IMG/VR virus record: IMGVR_UViG_3300030618_000054
Coordinates: 1 to 31,851 of that record
Strand: one strand, 5' to 3'
DNA: 31,851 bases
Source: a virus
Part shown: positions 16,796 to 24,059 of the stretch, in pieces
Layout of the letters: the number at the start of each line of letters is the position of its first letter
Numbering within the stretch: the stretch's first letter is position 1
Position numbers and translations under genes: made by a program
Notes under the pieces: model-generated
What the model was told of the DNA's origin: nothing
What the model saw: the letters and a program-made list of their open reading frames with translations, nothing else
Database searches by the model: none

Positions 16796-18670
16796 ATGCC
16801 TGAGATCGATAACACAGGGCCGATAAACCCTACTATAGATAGTACGGGCCGGCCCACCACGGGCACTAAGCCAGCGCCCCCTGAACGCGGCCCGCTGGAC
16901 TTTGACGCACTCGGCGCGAAAGCATACCAGGCGCTAACCTTCGGGTTCGGCGCGGATCTGGATAGAGCGATTTTCGGCAAGCAAGCGGAGCAGACGACGC
17001 GCCAGCTTGTGAAAGACTACGACCACGACAACCCCATGTCCTCGGCGGGCATCGACTTGGCGGCGGCGGTTATTCAGACTGCGGCACTACCTGGCAGTGG
17101 CACGGCGGGGTTAGAAGGCACTGTAGGTCGGATAGCTACTCGTGTCGCCGGAAACACAGCCGGTCGCATTGCGGCAAACGTAGCTGGTACGACGGGGCGC
17201 TTGGCGACCAGCGGTGCGGGTATCGGCGCGCTACAAGGTTTCGGTTCGGGCGGAAGCATAGACGAGCGCGCGACGAGCGCGGCCAAGGGCGCGGCGGTTG
17301 GTGGTGTAATAGGCGCCGGCGCGAACTTTCTCGGTAAGGTAGCGCGCCCCGCCCTGGAAAAGACCGGTGTGCTCGACGCCGCGAAAGGCGCGTTCGATAA
17401 GGTACAAGCCGCGCTGAAGGGTGACGGCAAGTCGATGGCGGACTTGCAGAATTTCCTGAAAGCAAACCCTGGAGCGCGCGCAGCGGACTTCTCGCCCAAA
17501 GTGGCCGAAGCTGTCGCCAAGGCAGGCGGCGTAAGCAACAAGACAAGCGAAACTCTGGGAACTGCCAACCGCGCCGACGCAGCGGGGCAAACCGCTCGTG
17601 TTAGCGGCGGCGTCGCGCAGGGGCAACCGCTCGCTAAGCTGAAGCAACAAATGATTGACGACTTGAGCGACCTTCAGAACAAACGCCAATCGGCGTACAC
17701 AACCGCGAAAACCGAATCGAATCCGGTTACGCCGGAACTGCAAGACGCGCTCAGCCACCCCGAAGTGCAACCCTTGCTCAAGAAAGCGGTTGACGACTTC
17801 AACGCGGGTAAATCTGCCGGCGTGTCGGACTTGCAAGGCGCACCGAAAATCAAGATCCGCGACGGCAAGTTGTCCGCGCTACCCTCCGCACTCCTCGATG
17901 ACTTGCAAAAGTCAGTCGGCAAGGCTGCGCAGGAAGAGGGCGTCGGTTCGACGCGCTACGGTACGCTGTCGGCGCTTCAGCGCACATTAAAGGATCAGCA
18001 GACTGGCTCGATCAAGGACGCGCAGCAACTGGCAGCACGAGTCGGCGGCGAGCAATCCGGAACGGGTATCCTGGGGGCGCAAGAATTCGGTCACGCGTTC
18101 GCGTTCGGCTTGAAAAAAGCCGACACTGCGGCGTGGGACAAGATCAAGAACGACCCGGAACAGGTTCAGTACGCGCGTCTAGGCATGCTCAACGGGCTGG
18201 ACGAATACCTGACGAACGCCGGTCGAATGACGGAAGGCGCGCTCACCAAGATCGCAGACAAGATGCGCGATCCGCAAGTCGTGCAAGTGCTCGGCGCCAA
18301 GGGAGCGAGCGATGTGCGCAAGGTGTTCTCAGACGAAGCGGCCCGCCAGCGGGTGTCCGCGACGATGGAGCGCGGCGGGAGTCACCAGGCCGCGTTCCAC
18401 GACGAGAACCAATCGCGCATGGCGTCCCACGCGGCCAACGTCATTGGCGGTATGGGCCACGTAGCAGGAACCGCTGTTCGTTTCCTGACCGGAACGGGCA
18501 TGTCCGAGAAGCAAGCCGTGAACATCATCAAGATGGCGGCGCAACCGGGCGGGCTCGCAAAGATCAAGGCGATGGGGGCTCCCAAGAAAGTCATGGAAGC
18601 ACTTTACAAGCAGCGCAGCGGTATCGCGGGCGGCGCAGCGGAAGCGACCGACATCAAGGGCCAACGTTAG
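16796..18670 (+). CDS. Large internal virion/ejection protein with Gly-zipper region
   Basis: A 624-aa protein beginning directly after the preceding stop. The N-terminus is Pro/Thr-rich, then residues 80-190 form an Ala/Gly-rich Gly-zipper-like hydrophobic region (RIATRVAGNTAGRIAANVAG... AAVGGVIGAGANFLG) that could insert in membranes, followed by a long Lys/Ala/Gln helical region. It occupies the place of P22 gp16, the last ejection protein. Its TAG stop overlaps the stop of the opposing 18-aa peptide gene. Confidence 0.65.
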   Translation: MPEIDNTGPINPTIDSTGRPTTGTKPAPPERGPLDFDALGAKAYQALTFGFGADLDRAIFGKQAEQTTRQLVKDYDHDNPMSSAGIDLAAAVIQTAALPGSGTAGLEGTVGRIATRVAGNTAGRIAANVAGTTGRLATSGAGIGALQGFGSGGSIDERATSAAKGAAVGGVIGAGANFLGKVARPALEKTGVLDAAKGAFDKVQAALKGDGKSMADLQNFLKANPGARAADFSPKVAEAVAKAGGVSNKTSETLGTANRADAAGQTARVSGGVAQGQPLAKLKQQMIDDLSDLQNKRQSAYTTAKTESNPVTPELQDALSHPEVQPLLKKAVDDFNAGKSAGVSDLQGAPKIKIRDGKLSALPSALLDDLQKSVGKAAQEEGVGSTRYGTLSALQRTLKDQQTGSIKDAQQLAARVGGEQSGTGILGAQEFGHAFAFGLKKADTAAWDKIKNDPEQVQYARLGMLNGLDEYLTNAGRMTEGALTKIADKMRDPQVVQVLGAKGASDVRKVFSDEAARQRVSATMERGGSHQAAFHDENQSRMASHAANVIGGMGHVAGTAVRFLTGTGMSEKQAVNIIKMAAQPGGLAKIKAMGAPKKVMEALYKQRSGIAGGAAEATDIKGQR

Positions 18671-18723
18671 AAGTCTTGATAGGCGGCTACAACAAGAAAC
18701 AGGACGATCAGAAAGACTATCAT
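18667..18723 (-). CDS. 18-aa hydrophobic membrane microprotein
   Basis: An 18-residue peptide, MIVFLIVLFLVVAAYQDF, made of one short hydrophobic span and a polar tail. The ATG overlaps the stop of the upstream secreted-protein gene (TAATG on the minus strand), which suggests translational coupling. Its stop overlaps the stop of the opposing 624-aa gene. Family and function unknown; too short for homology. A spurious ORF is possible, but the overlap and membrane-peptide composition fit the cassette. Confidence 0.55.
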   Translation of the reverse strand: MIVFLIVLFLVVAAYQDF

Positions 18724-19028
18724 TACAGTGCTCCTTTGGTGGATGCTTTTGCAGTAGCGGTAAAACTGGAAGTGGCGTAGTCTAATTCCGCTCCGTCCTC
18801 GAACACGACGTGCAAGGTTTTGAAGTTGTCTGGGGTTTGCGTGACGCACCCGCGAATCGTGGACTTGAAAGGGATGTTGACGATAACCTCCAGGCCCGAT
18901 CGGCATTCCGATACGCCGGCCATCAACAGGTTAGCGCCACCGGAGTAGTTAGTCGCCGTACCCATAACCCAGGGGGCGGCAAAAGACGAAAGCGGGGCGG
19001 CGAGAAGCAAGGCAAGAATGAGTTTCAT
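18723..19028 (-). CDS. Secreted/periplasmic 101-aa protein of unknown family
   Basis: A 101-aa protein with a clear signal peptide: MKLILALLLAAPLSSFA, cleaved after about residue 17 (S-F-A). The mature part has two cysteines (Cys42 and Cys61) that could form a disulfide, and a Ser/Thr-rich C-terminus. It starts at ATG 19028 behind AAAGGATACCGTC. It is on the minus strand, antisense to the late operon, with its own extended -10 promoter at 19127. A microprotein gene lies on each side. Not recognised; a periplasmic protein that could alter host receptor, or block ejection of superinfecting phage, is an inference. Confidence 0.75.
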   Translation of the reverse strand: MKLILALLLAAPLSSFAAPWVMGTATNYSGGANLLMAGVSECRSGLEVIVNIPFKSTIRGCVTQTPDNFKTLHVVFEDGAELDYATSSFTATAKASTKGAL

Positions 19029-19039
19029 GACGGTATCCT

Positions 19040-19099
19040 TTAAACGCCAAGCAACGTGCAAAGAATCAGAAACAGCAGGAAAGCGATAAGAAATAACAT
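19040..19099 (-). CDS. 19-aa hydrophobic membrane microprotein
   Basis: A 19-residue peptide, MLFLIAFLLFLILCTLLGV, forming one hydrophobic span. The ATG follows ACGGAGATCACCATC, a good ribosome site, and is the first gene after the promoter at 19127. Its stop is 11 nt before the start of the secreted protein gene. It could act as a membrane peptide or a translational leader. Short length limits certainty. Confidence 0.55.
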   Translation of the reverse strand: MLFLIAFLLFLILCTLLGV

Positions 19100-19120
19100 G
19101 ATGGTGATCTCCGTTTGAAT

Positions 19121-19163
19121 GAATTCACTATAGCAGTTGCGCAATGGAATAGCAAATGAAAAT
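19121..19163 (-). promoter_or_regulatory. Extended -10 promoter P1 (antisense cassette)
   Basis: On the minus strand: -35 TTGCTA, 17-base spacer ending in TTGCGCAACTGC, then -10 TATAGT (19127-19132) with a TGC extension. The downstream sequence continues GAATTCA, shared with promoter P3. The spacer holds the dyad GCA-AC-TGC present in all four copies. It reads into the 19-aa, 101-aa and 18-aa genes. Confidence 0.75.
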
Positions 19164-20469
19164 TTTAGCCGTGGACTGTATCGGCGGGATGCTCGACTGG
19201 GCGATGCGATGCGTCGATGTCGGTCACGACGTGCGCTTGTGGGTGAAGCCCCGTGACGGCGAGCGGCGCAACCCGACGGGCGACGGCCTGGTCCCGCGCG
19301 TCGCGGACTGGAAAGCCTCGATGGCTTGGGCGGACCTTATCGTACTGTCGGATAACGCGAACCTGATGGACGAGATGGAGCCTTACCGCAAGAAAGGCTA
19401 TCCGATCTTCGGGCCGAACAAAGCCGGCGCGGAAGTTGAGCTGAACCGCCAGCTCGGGCAAGACCTGTTCAAGAAAGTCGGCATCAAAACGATGCCGTCC
19501 GTTGCGTTTTCCGACTACGACGCCGCGAAAAAGCACGTCAAAAAGACAATGGAGCGCTTCGTATCGAAGCCCAATGGCGATGCCGACAAGGCCCTGTCCT
19601 ACGTGTCGAAGTCGCCGCGCGACATGGTGGGGATGCTGGACCGCTGGAAAGTCGAGAACCCGCAGACGCAGGGGTTCATCCTCCAGCCATTCGTTCGCGG
19701 TATCGAGATGGCGATTGGCGGGTGGTTCGGCAAAAACGGCTGGTCGCAATGGTTCCTGGAAAACATCGAACACAAGAAACACCTCCCTGGCGACACCGGC
19801 GTCAACACGGGCGAGCAAGGCACTGTCATGAGGTACGTGAAGGAGTCGAAGCTCGTCGACAAGCTGCTAACCCCGCTAACGAGCTACCTGCACTCGATCA
19901 ACTTTCGCGGCTACTTCGACATGGCCGCGATCATCGACGAAGACGGCACGCCGTGGCCTCTGGAAGCCACATCCCGCCCCGGCTGGCCGTGCTTCATTAT
20001 CCAGTGCGCGTTGCACGTAGGCGACCCGGCGCAGTGGATGCTTGACCTTCTGCACGGTGAAGACACGCTCGAAGTGCTCGACGAAACAGCGGTCGGTGTC
20101 GTCGTGTCCATCCCCGACTACCCGTTCACGCAGTACACCAAGCGTAACTGCACAGGCTATCCGATCTACAACACCGAACGTCTGGTTTGCGAAGATATTC
20201 ACTTCTGCGAAGTGATGCTAGGCGATGTGCCGGACGAAGAAGATGACAAGATCGTCTATAAGAAAGGCCCGGTCACGTGCGGCGATTACGTGTTGGTCGC
20301 GACCGGGACGGACTTCGACATCCACGGGGCGCAGAAACGCGCGAAGCGCGCGCTGAAGACGATCGAAATCCCGAACTCCCCCGGCTGGCGCGACGACATT
20401 GGTGAAAAGCTGGAACGCGACTTGCCCGTGCTTCAGGATCTCGGCTACGCGCTGGAGTGGCACTACTGA
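19156..20469 (+). CDS. PurD-like ATP-grasp ligase
   Basis: A 437-aa protein of about the length of PurD (GAR synthetase). The N-terminal part has a Rossmann-like start and ...GYPIFGPNKAGAEVELNRQ..., the middle has the ATP-grasp region with MERFVSKPNGDADKAL, and later NFRGYFDMAAIIDEDGTPWPLEAT resembles the metal-binding Glu/Asn region. PurD couples ATP hydrolysis to amide bond formation between phosphoribosylamine and glycine. In a late phage operon, next to fibre-type and lysis genes, another ligase substrate is also possible. Start ATG 19156 has a weak GGAA upstream. It ends overlapping the next gene (TGATG). Confidence 0.65.
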   Translation: MKILAVDCIGGMLDWAMRCVDVGHDVRLWVKPRDGERRNPTGDGLVPRVADWKASMAWADLIVLSDNANLMDEMEPYRKKGYPIFGPNKAGAEVELNRQLGQDLFKKVGIKTMPSVAFSDYDAAKKHVKKTMERFVSKPNGDADKALSYVSKSPRDMVGMLDRWKVENPQTQGFILQPFVRGIEMAIGGWFGKNGWSQWFLENIEHKKHLPGDTGVNTGEQGTVMRYVKESKLVDKLLTPLTSYLHSINFRGYFDMAAIIDEDGTPWPLEATSRPGWPCFIIQCALHVGDPAQWMLDLLHGEDTLEVLDETAVGVVVSIPDYPFTQYTKRNCTGYPIYNTERLVCEDIHFCEVMLGDVPDEEDDKIVYKKGPVTCGDYVLVATGTDFDIHGAQKRAKRALKTIEIPNSPGWRDDIGEKLERDLPVLQDLGYALEWHY

Positions 20470-20756
20470 TGACACAGAACGTTCTCGGTCCGCCGCCCGA
20501 CCCGGTTACGCCGCCTAACTCGCCCGCATGGAACGGCTGGTTTCAGAAAGTCTGGACATTCGCGCCTCAAGGGAACTTCACCGTGGCGACGCTTCCCGCC
20601 GTGAACGCCATCCGCTCGCCGGTGCCCGGTCAAATCGCCTACGCGACGAACGGACGTAAAGTGGGGGAGACGGCGGGCAATGGTTCAGGCGTCCCCGTCT
20701 ATTGGTCGAACGGCGCCTGGCGCGTATTCAGTACAGATGCCGCGGTTACCGCTTAG
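20469..20756 (+). CDS. Small tail-type protein, 95 aa
   Basis: A 95-aa protein with a Pro-rich N-terminus (LGPPPDPVTPPNSPAWNGWFQKVW) and a C-terminus GQIAYATNGRKVGETAGNGSGVPVYWSNGAWRVFSTD, a pattern common in short phage proteins next to tail-fibre genes. ATG overlaps the previous stop. It may be a fibre-related or attachment component. Confidence 0.6.
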   Translation: MTQNVLGPPPDPVTPPNSPAWNGWFQKVWTFAPQGNFTVATLPAVNAIRSPVPGQIAYATNGRKVGETAGNGSGVPVYWSNGAWRVFSTDAAVTA

Positions 20757-20764
20757 GATAAGAA

Positions 20765-21088
20765 ATGGAGATAGAAAAAATCGTCGCTGCAATCCAATCA
20801 ATAAAAGTCGATTTGGATCAGCGTCACGAGGAAAACGCTACTCAGGCGAAGATCACGGAGTACAAGGTCGATGCTGCGATACGGGGTATCGACGAGCTAC
20901 GAACAGCCTTCCCGGAGGGTGACCTGAACGCCCACCGTCGCGAGCACGAGGCGGTTATCCACCGGACGGAAGCACGCGCTCGGCTCTACGAGGCGCTGCT
21001 TACCGAAGTAACGACTAAAGGGCTATGGGCGTTACTGGTGTTCGTGGGCGCCGCCGTTGTCTATTACGTGAGGGGCAAATTCTTATGA
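20765..21088 (+). CDS. C-terminally anchored membrane protein in the lysis region
   Basis: A 107-aa protein: an amphipathic helical N-terminal three quarters with charged repeats, and one transmembrane segment at the C-terminus (GLWALLVFVGAAVVYYV, residues about 86-102) followed by Arg-Gly-Lys. It sits directly before the endolysin, overlapping by ATGA. Candidate lysis accessory, holin-related or anchored regulatory protein; a single TM span and position are the only evidence. Confidence 0.6.
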   Translation: MEIEKIVAAIQSIKVDLDQRHEENATQAKITEYKVDAAIRGIDELRTAFPEGDLNAHRREHEAVIHRTEARARLYEALLTEVTTKGLWALLVFVGAAVVYYVRGKFL

Positions 21089-21516
21089 ACGAGAATCTCA
21101 GCTATACAGGGCAGAAGCTCACCGAAGAGTTCGAAGGCTGTTCACTGGTGCCCTACCAAGACTCGGCGGGGATCTGGACTGACGGTTACGGCAACACGCA
21201 TAACGTGATTCCCGGCATGCCGATCACGCAAGCGCAAGCCGAACTCGATCTCAACCGAAACATCGCGTGGGCGGTAATCTGCGTACAAAATTCGGTGACG
21301 ATCGCCCTGACCCAAGGTGAGTTCAACGCGTTGGTCGATTTCGTGTTCAACATCGGCAGCGGCAACTTTGCAAAGTCTACCTTGCTGGCGGACCTGAACG
21401 ACGGCAAGGTCGAGGAAGCCGCGCAGCAATTCACGCTTTGGGATTTGGCTGGCGGTAACGTGGTGGCGGGGCTCCTACGTCGGCGGATCGCGGAGCGGGG
21501 TGAATTCAATGAATGA
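21085..21516 (+). CDS. Endolysin, T4-type lysozyme (GH24)
   Basis: A 143-aa protein with the T4-lysozyme catalytic triad at matching spacing: Glu17 (EFEG), Asp26 (YQD) and Thr32 (GIWTDGYGNT). The next domain motifs NALVDFVFNIGSGNFAKSTLL and QFTLWDLAGG...GLLRRR match GH24. It hydrolyses beta-1,4 bonds of peptidoglycan for lysis. No signal peptide or SAR segment, so a holin is needed for release. The usual GYGHT is GYGNT here. Start at ATG 21085, one base after the upstream overlap. Confidence 0.9.
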   Translation: MNENLSYTGQKLTEEFEGCSLVPYQDSAGIWTDGYGNTHNVIPGMPITQAQAELDLNRNIAWAVICVQNSVTIALTQGEFNALVDFVFNIGSGNFAKSTLLADLNDGKVEEAAQQFTLWDLAGGNVVAGLLRRRIAERGEFNE

Positions 21517-21709
21517 CAACACGCTGAAACTGATCGCGGGTATCGTCCTGTTCGGAACCTGGGTAACGCTAGTGGTTTGCAAAGTGCAAAACGCTAACGA
21601 TTTGATTTCATGCATTAAAGATGCGCTGATCGGACTTGGCCTGTACCATATGGGAGGCGCGGTTGCAACAAAGCAAACTGCGGCCCCTTTTTCCTCTTCC
21701 AAATACTGA
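21509..21709 (+). CDS. Small membrane protein, holin candidate
   Basis: A 66-aa protein with one strong hydrophobic segment near the N-terminus (LKLIAGIVLFGTWVTLVVCKV) and a second weaker hydrophobic stretch (DALIGLGLYHMGGAVA). It starts inside the endolysin 3' end (overlap 8 nt). Size, two hydrophobic regions and position beside the endolysin make it a holin candidate; no family motif. An upstream GTG at 21500 would add three residues. Confidence 0.6.
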   Translation: MNDNTLKLIAGIVLFGTWVTLVVCKVQNANDLISCIKDALIGLGLYHMGGAVATKQTAAPFSSSKY

Positions 21710-21716
21710 GCAAACC

Positions 21717-22058
21717 ATGACGACTCTTACCGCTTCGCAAGTATTCTCGCAGCTCGCCGCGCTCGCCGGCCAAGACATTTTTCAAAACGTCCTGCCGGTC
21801 GTGACTTCGGCTCTCGCCGACATCGAAGCCAATCCGCAAGCCTGGGTGAACCCGGCATCTGCAATCCTGAAGGGTAACGCGTTTCTCGTGAACGTGATGG
21901 CGACGCTTCCGACGATGGAATCGCAAGCCGTGACGGGCGCCGCGCAACTGGTAGGCGCGATCGTGACAGCGTTGAACTCGAAGCTCGTAGCGGCCGCGGG
22001 AACGGCCACGCCGACGACTGTTGGTACGGAGATCGGCTCCGCGGTGACGGGTGGCTGA
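21717..22058 (+). CDS. Ala/Val-rich protein, 113 aa
   Basis: A 113-aa Ala/Thr/Val-rich protein with amphipathic or weakly hydrophobic helices and a Thr/Gly-rich C-terminus (GTEIGSAVTGG). It starts at ATG 21717, seven bases after the preceding stop. Not recognised; lysis-region position. No signal peptide. Confidence 0.6.
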   Translation: MTTLTASQVFSQLAALAGQDIFQNVLPVVTSALADIEANPQAWVNPASAILKGNAFLVNVMATLPTMESQAVTGAAQLVGAIVTALNSKLVAAAGTATPTTVGTEIGSAVTGG

Positions 22059-22060
22059 GC

Positions 22061-22543
22061 ATGGCTGAAATCGTTCTGCAATTCGTCGAGGGATCGGGGT
22101 TCAGTTCGGCCCTGATCAAATGGTTCGGCAGCGGCCTGTACTCGCACGTCGATACGGTCTTGCCGGACGGTACACTGCTCGGCGCGCGGAACGATGTCAT
22201 TCAAGGGATACCGGCCGGGGTTCAGATCCGGCCGGCGAACTACATTCAGAATGAAGCCATGCACCGCATCTCGTTGAACGTGAGCGACGAGATGTGGGAC
22301 GAGTACTACGGCTTCCTGCTCGACCAGATTGGCAAGCCTTACAACCGGCTCGGTATCTTCGCGTTTTTCATCAACGCGGAGTGGTCGGACATCGCGGCCT
22401 GGTTCTGCTCGCAACTGGTAACAGCGGCGCTGCAAGACTGCCAGTGGATGCCAGAACTCAGCCAACCGGCGAGCAAGATCGACCCTGACCGGCTGTTTCT
22501 GCTGATTTCCGCGCTGACTAGTCAAAGCCGCCTATATCGATAA
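22061..22543 (+). CDS. Permuted NlpC/P60 (YiiX-like) cysteine hydrolase
   Basis: A 160-aa protein with the circularly permuted papain-like order: His29 in YSHVDTVLPDGTLLGAR precedes Cys116 in WFCSQLV, with GKPYNRLGIFAFF between. This fits the YaeF/YiiX branch of NlpC/P60, which hydrolyses amide or ester bonds of lipids or peptides. No signal peptide. It ends the late operon, converging on a minus-strand gene with a 26-base overlap. Role may be lysis, envelope or peptidoglycan processing; the substrate is unknown. Confidence 0.72.
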   Translation: MAEIVLQFVEGSGFSSALIKWFGSGLYSHVDTVLPDGTLLGARNDVIQGIPAGVQIRPANYIQNEAMHRISLNVSDEMWDEYYGFLLDQIGKPYNRLGIFAFFINAEWSDIAAWFCSQLVTAALQDCQWMPELSQPASKIDPDRLFLLISALTSQSRLYR

Positions 22544-22673
22544 AAACGATATCGATCAGGCGCATCATAACTTCATCGCTACCTGTGACAATAAACAGGG
22601 TAAGCCCGATAAAACTGACCGGTACTAGTAGCGCAATCGCTACGAGGCGGCGAAGTATGGCGATTAGTATCAT
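22518..22673 (-). CDS. 51-aa single-span membrane protein
   Basis: A 51-aa protein: Arg-Arg near the N-terminus, then one transmembrane span (LVAIALLVPVSFIGLTLFIV, about residues 10-29), then an acidic tail with several Asp. Its ATG is one base after the stop of the outer-membrane protein gene, suggesting coupled translation. It overlaps the convergent hydrolase gene. Unknown family; partner of the outer-membrane protein by context. Confidence 0.6.
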   Translation of the reverse strand: MILIAILRRLVAIALLVPVSFIGLTLFIVTGSDEVMMRLIDIVFIDIGGFD

Positions 22674-22674
22674 T

Positions 22675-23325
22675 TCAAAACCTGTAAGTAAGGGTGACCA
22701 TCTGAACTCCGGTAGCGATACCCGGAACCGGGCTCCATAGCGGACGCATCTTGTAGTAACGGTACGATACCGATACGTTCTTGTATTCGATCGAAGCTCC
22801 GACTACCGGCGCGAACTGTACTTTGGTCTGATGGTTCAGGCTTTCCGTGACGCCGCCCGTTTCTGCCGTCTGGTGCCACGTAGCCCAGTAGGCCCAGTAC
22901 CCCGCTTCCAAGCCGAATTCGACACCGCGCCACGCGTAGGTCGGCTGGAGCGTGAGCGCAATCCCCTGCGTATGCCCTTGGCCGTTGAAGTACGAATACG
23001 TAGACTGCCGCTGCAAAACTTGATGCCGAACCGGATTGTAGTTAGCGTCGGGCACAGCGTCCGTCGAAGCCTCCTGCCGGCCCATGTAGACGTAGTCAGC
23101 GTGGTAGCGAATTGACCAGTTGCCGCGTTCGTACAGCGAGCCTGTGAGCCCGCCCATGAAGCCGATGTTCGTTAAAGACTCACTGTTGTCCAAGCCCTTC
23201 TGAACCCACACCCCGTCACCCATGTCGCGAGTCTTCGCGACGCCTACGCCTGCTTCAAGTTCGAAGAATGATTGGGCGTGAGCAACTAGCGGAGCCAACG
23301 CCAAAAGGACTACTAATGTTTTCAC
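22675..23325 (-). CDS. Outer-membrane beta-barrel-like protein
   Basis: A 216-aa protein with a signal peptide MKTLVVLLALAPLVAHA cut at the A-H-A site, then alternating hydrophobic/aromatic strands (SFFELEAGVGVAK, WSIRYHADYVYMG, FGLEAGYWAYWATWH, VSVSYRYYKMRP) and a C-terminal Tyr-Arg-Phe, the signature used for BAM-mediated outer-membrane insertion. GTG start at 23325 follows GAGGGGATCAAA; the GTG at 23358 lies on the promoter. Reads away from promoter P2. Likely sits in the outer membrane; phage outer-membrane proteins often block or modify receptors. Alternative is a porin-like moron. Confidence 0.78.
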   Translation of the reverse strand: MKTLVVLLALAPLVAHAQSFFELEAGVGVAKTRDMGDGVWVQKGLDNSESLTNIGFMGGLTGSLYERGNWSIRYHADYVYMGRQEASTDAVPDANYNPVRHQVLQRQSTYSYFNGQGHTQGIALTLQPTYAWRGVEFGLEAGYWAYWATWHQTAETGGVTESLNHQTKVQFAPVVGASIEYKNVSVSYRYYKMRPLWSPVPGIATGVQMVTLTYRF

Positions 23326-23354
23326 TTTGATCCCCTCGTTTGGTTTGTGTGGCT

Positions 23355-23385
23355 CCACTATAGCAGTTGCAAAACGGAAATCAAG
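23355..23385 (-). promoter_or_regulatory. Extended -10 promoter P2 (outer-membrane cassette)
   Basis: On the minus strand: -35 TTGATT, 16-base spacer ending in TTTTGCAACTGC, then -10 TATAGT (23357-23362) with a TGC extension. The 20-base core is identical to promoter P3. It lies 30 bases before the outer-membrane protein start. Confidence 0.78.
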
Positions 23386-23391
23386 CAGTAT

Positions 23392-23637
23392 TTACACCGG
23401 CACGATGTAGTTGCGATAATCGGCGTCGATATCGCGCTGATCTTGCGCGCGAGCTGCGGCGTTCCATTCGCGAAGTTCTGCGATAGCCTTCACGATGAAC
23501 TCGTCATGCTGGATGCACTGAAGCGTGGCTTCCTTCATGAACTTTGCGATTTCCATTTGCTCGGCGCGACTGCGCAGAACGGTTGACTTGAAGACTCGAC
23601 CGAGTACCTGGTCGAGCGGGATTTCGTAGCTGCTCAT
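23392..23637 (-). CDS. Small helical protein, 81 aa
   Basis: An 81-aa, mostly helical, charged protein of unknown family, with one Cys and many Glu, Ala and Arg. Its ATG overlaps the upstream stop (ATGA), so it is the last gene of the replication operon before promoter P2. Confidence 0.65.
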   Translation of the reverse strand: MSSYEIPLDQVLGRVFKSTVLRSRAEQMEIAKFMKEATLQCIQHDEFIVKAIAELREWNAAARAQDQRDIDADYRNYIVPV

Positions 23638-24059
23638 AAATCGTACTCCTTGACCTCAGGACGTCCAAGCGCGCGGCGCGCGGCCTGGCGCACTTCGAAC
23701 GTGACGGCGTGACCGAGATCCTCAGGGTTCAACAAACGCTTCGCGAATGACGTCAAGTCGAGCACGGTTCGCGTGTCTGTCTTTTGGGGTACGGCATCCC
23801 GCATCACTTCACGGGCTTGGTCTAGTACTTCAGCCATGTCCAGTTTAGAGAAGTACTCGCCGCTGGTTTCAGCCATTGATGTTTTCAGAGCCTGCGCCCG
23901 CGCTGCCGCTTCCTTCATCGCGGTTTCACTATGCGGATAGTGGATATGCTTTTCCAGTTGCGTGACTCGGGCGCGCAGTTGGTCGATCTCAAGCAACGGA
24001 TTGACTAGAGCCTGCGGCCTTCCGTTCTCGATGTGCTGCCTTTTAAAGTCTTCACTCAT
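23634..24059 (-). CDS. Helical coiled-coil protein, 141 aa
   Basis: A 141-aa protein with predicted coiled coil in residues 25-45 (IDQLRARVTQLEKHI) and a helical remainder. Family unknown. Its ATG overlaps the helicase stop (TAATG on the minus strand) and it ends overlapping the 81-aa gene, so it is operonic with the helicase and may be an accessory of replication. Confidence 0.65.
   Translation of the reverse strand: MSEDFKRQHIENGRPQALVNPLLEIDQLRARVTQLEKHIHYPHSETAMKEAAARAQALKTSMAETSGEYFSKLDMAEVLDQAREVMRDAVPQKTDTRTVLDLTSFAKRLLNPEDLGHAVTFEVRQAARRALGRPEVKEYDL

Noticed and set aside
22534-22552. Inverted repeat ATATCG-N7-CGATAT near the convergent gene ends
   Set aside because: The stem is short and AT-rich with no U-run, and it lies within coding sequence of the minus-strand gene, so it is not a convincing terminator.
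23325-23358. Longer reading of the outer-membrane gene from GTG at 23358
   Set aside because: It would start inside the -10 region and add residues before the signal peptide; GTG 23325 has a proper ribosome site.
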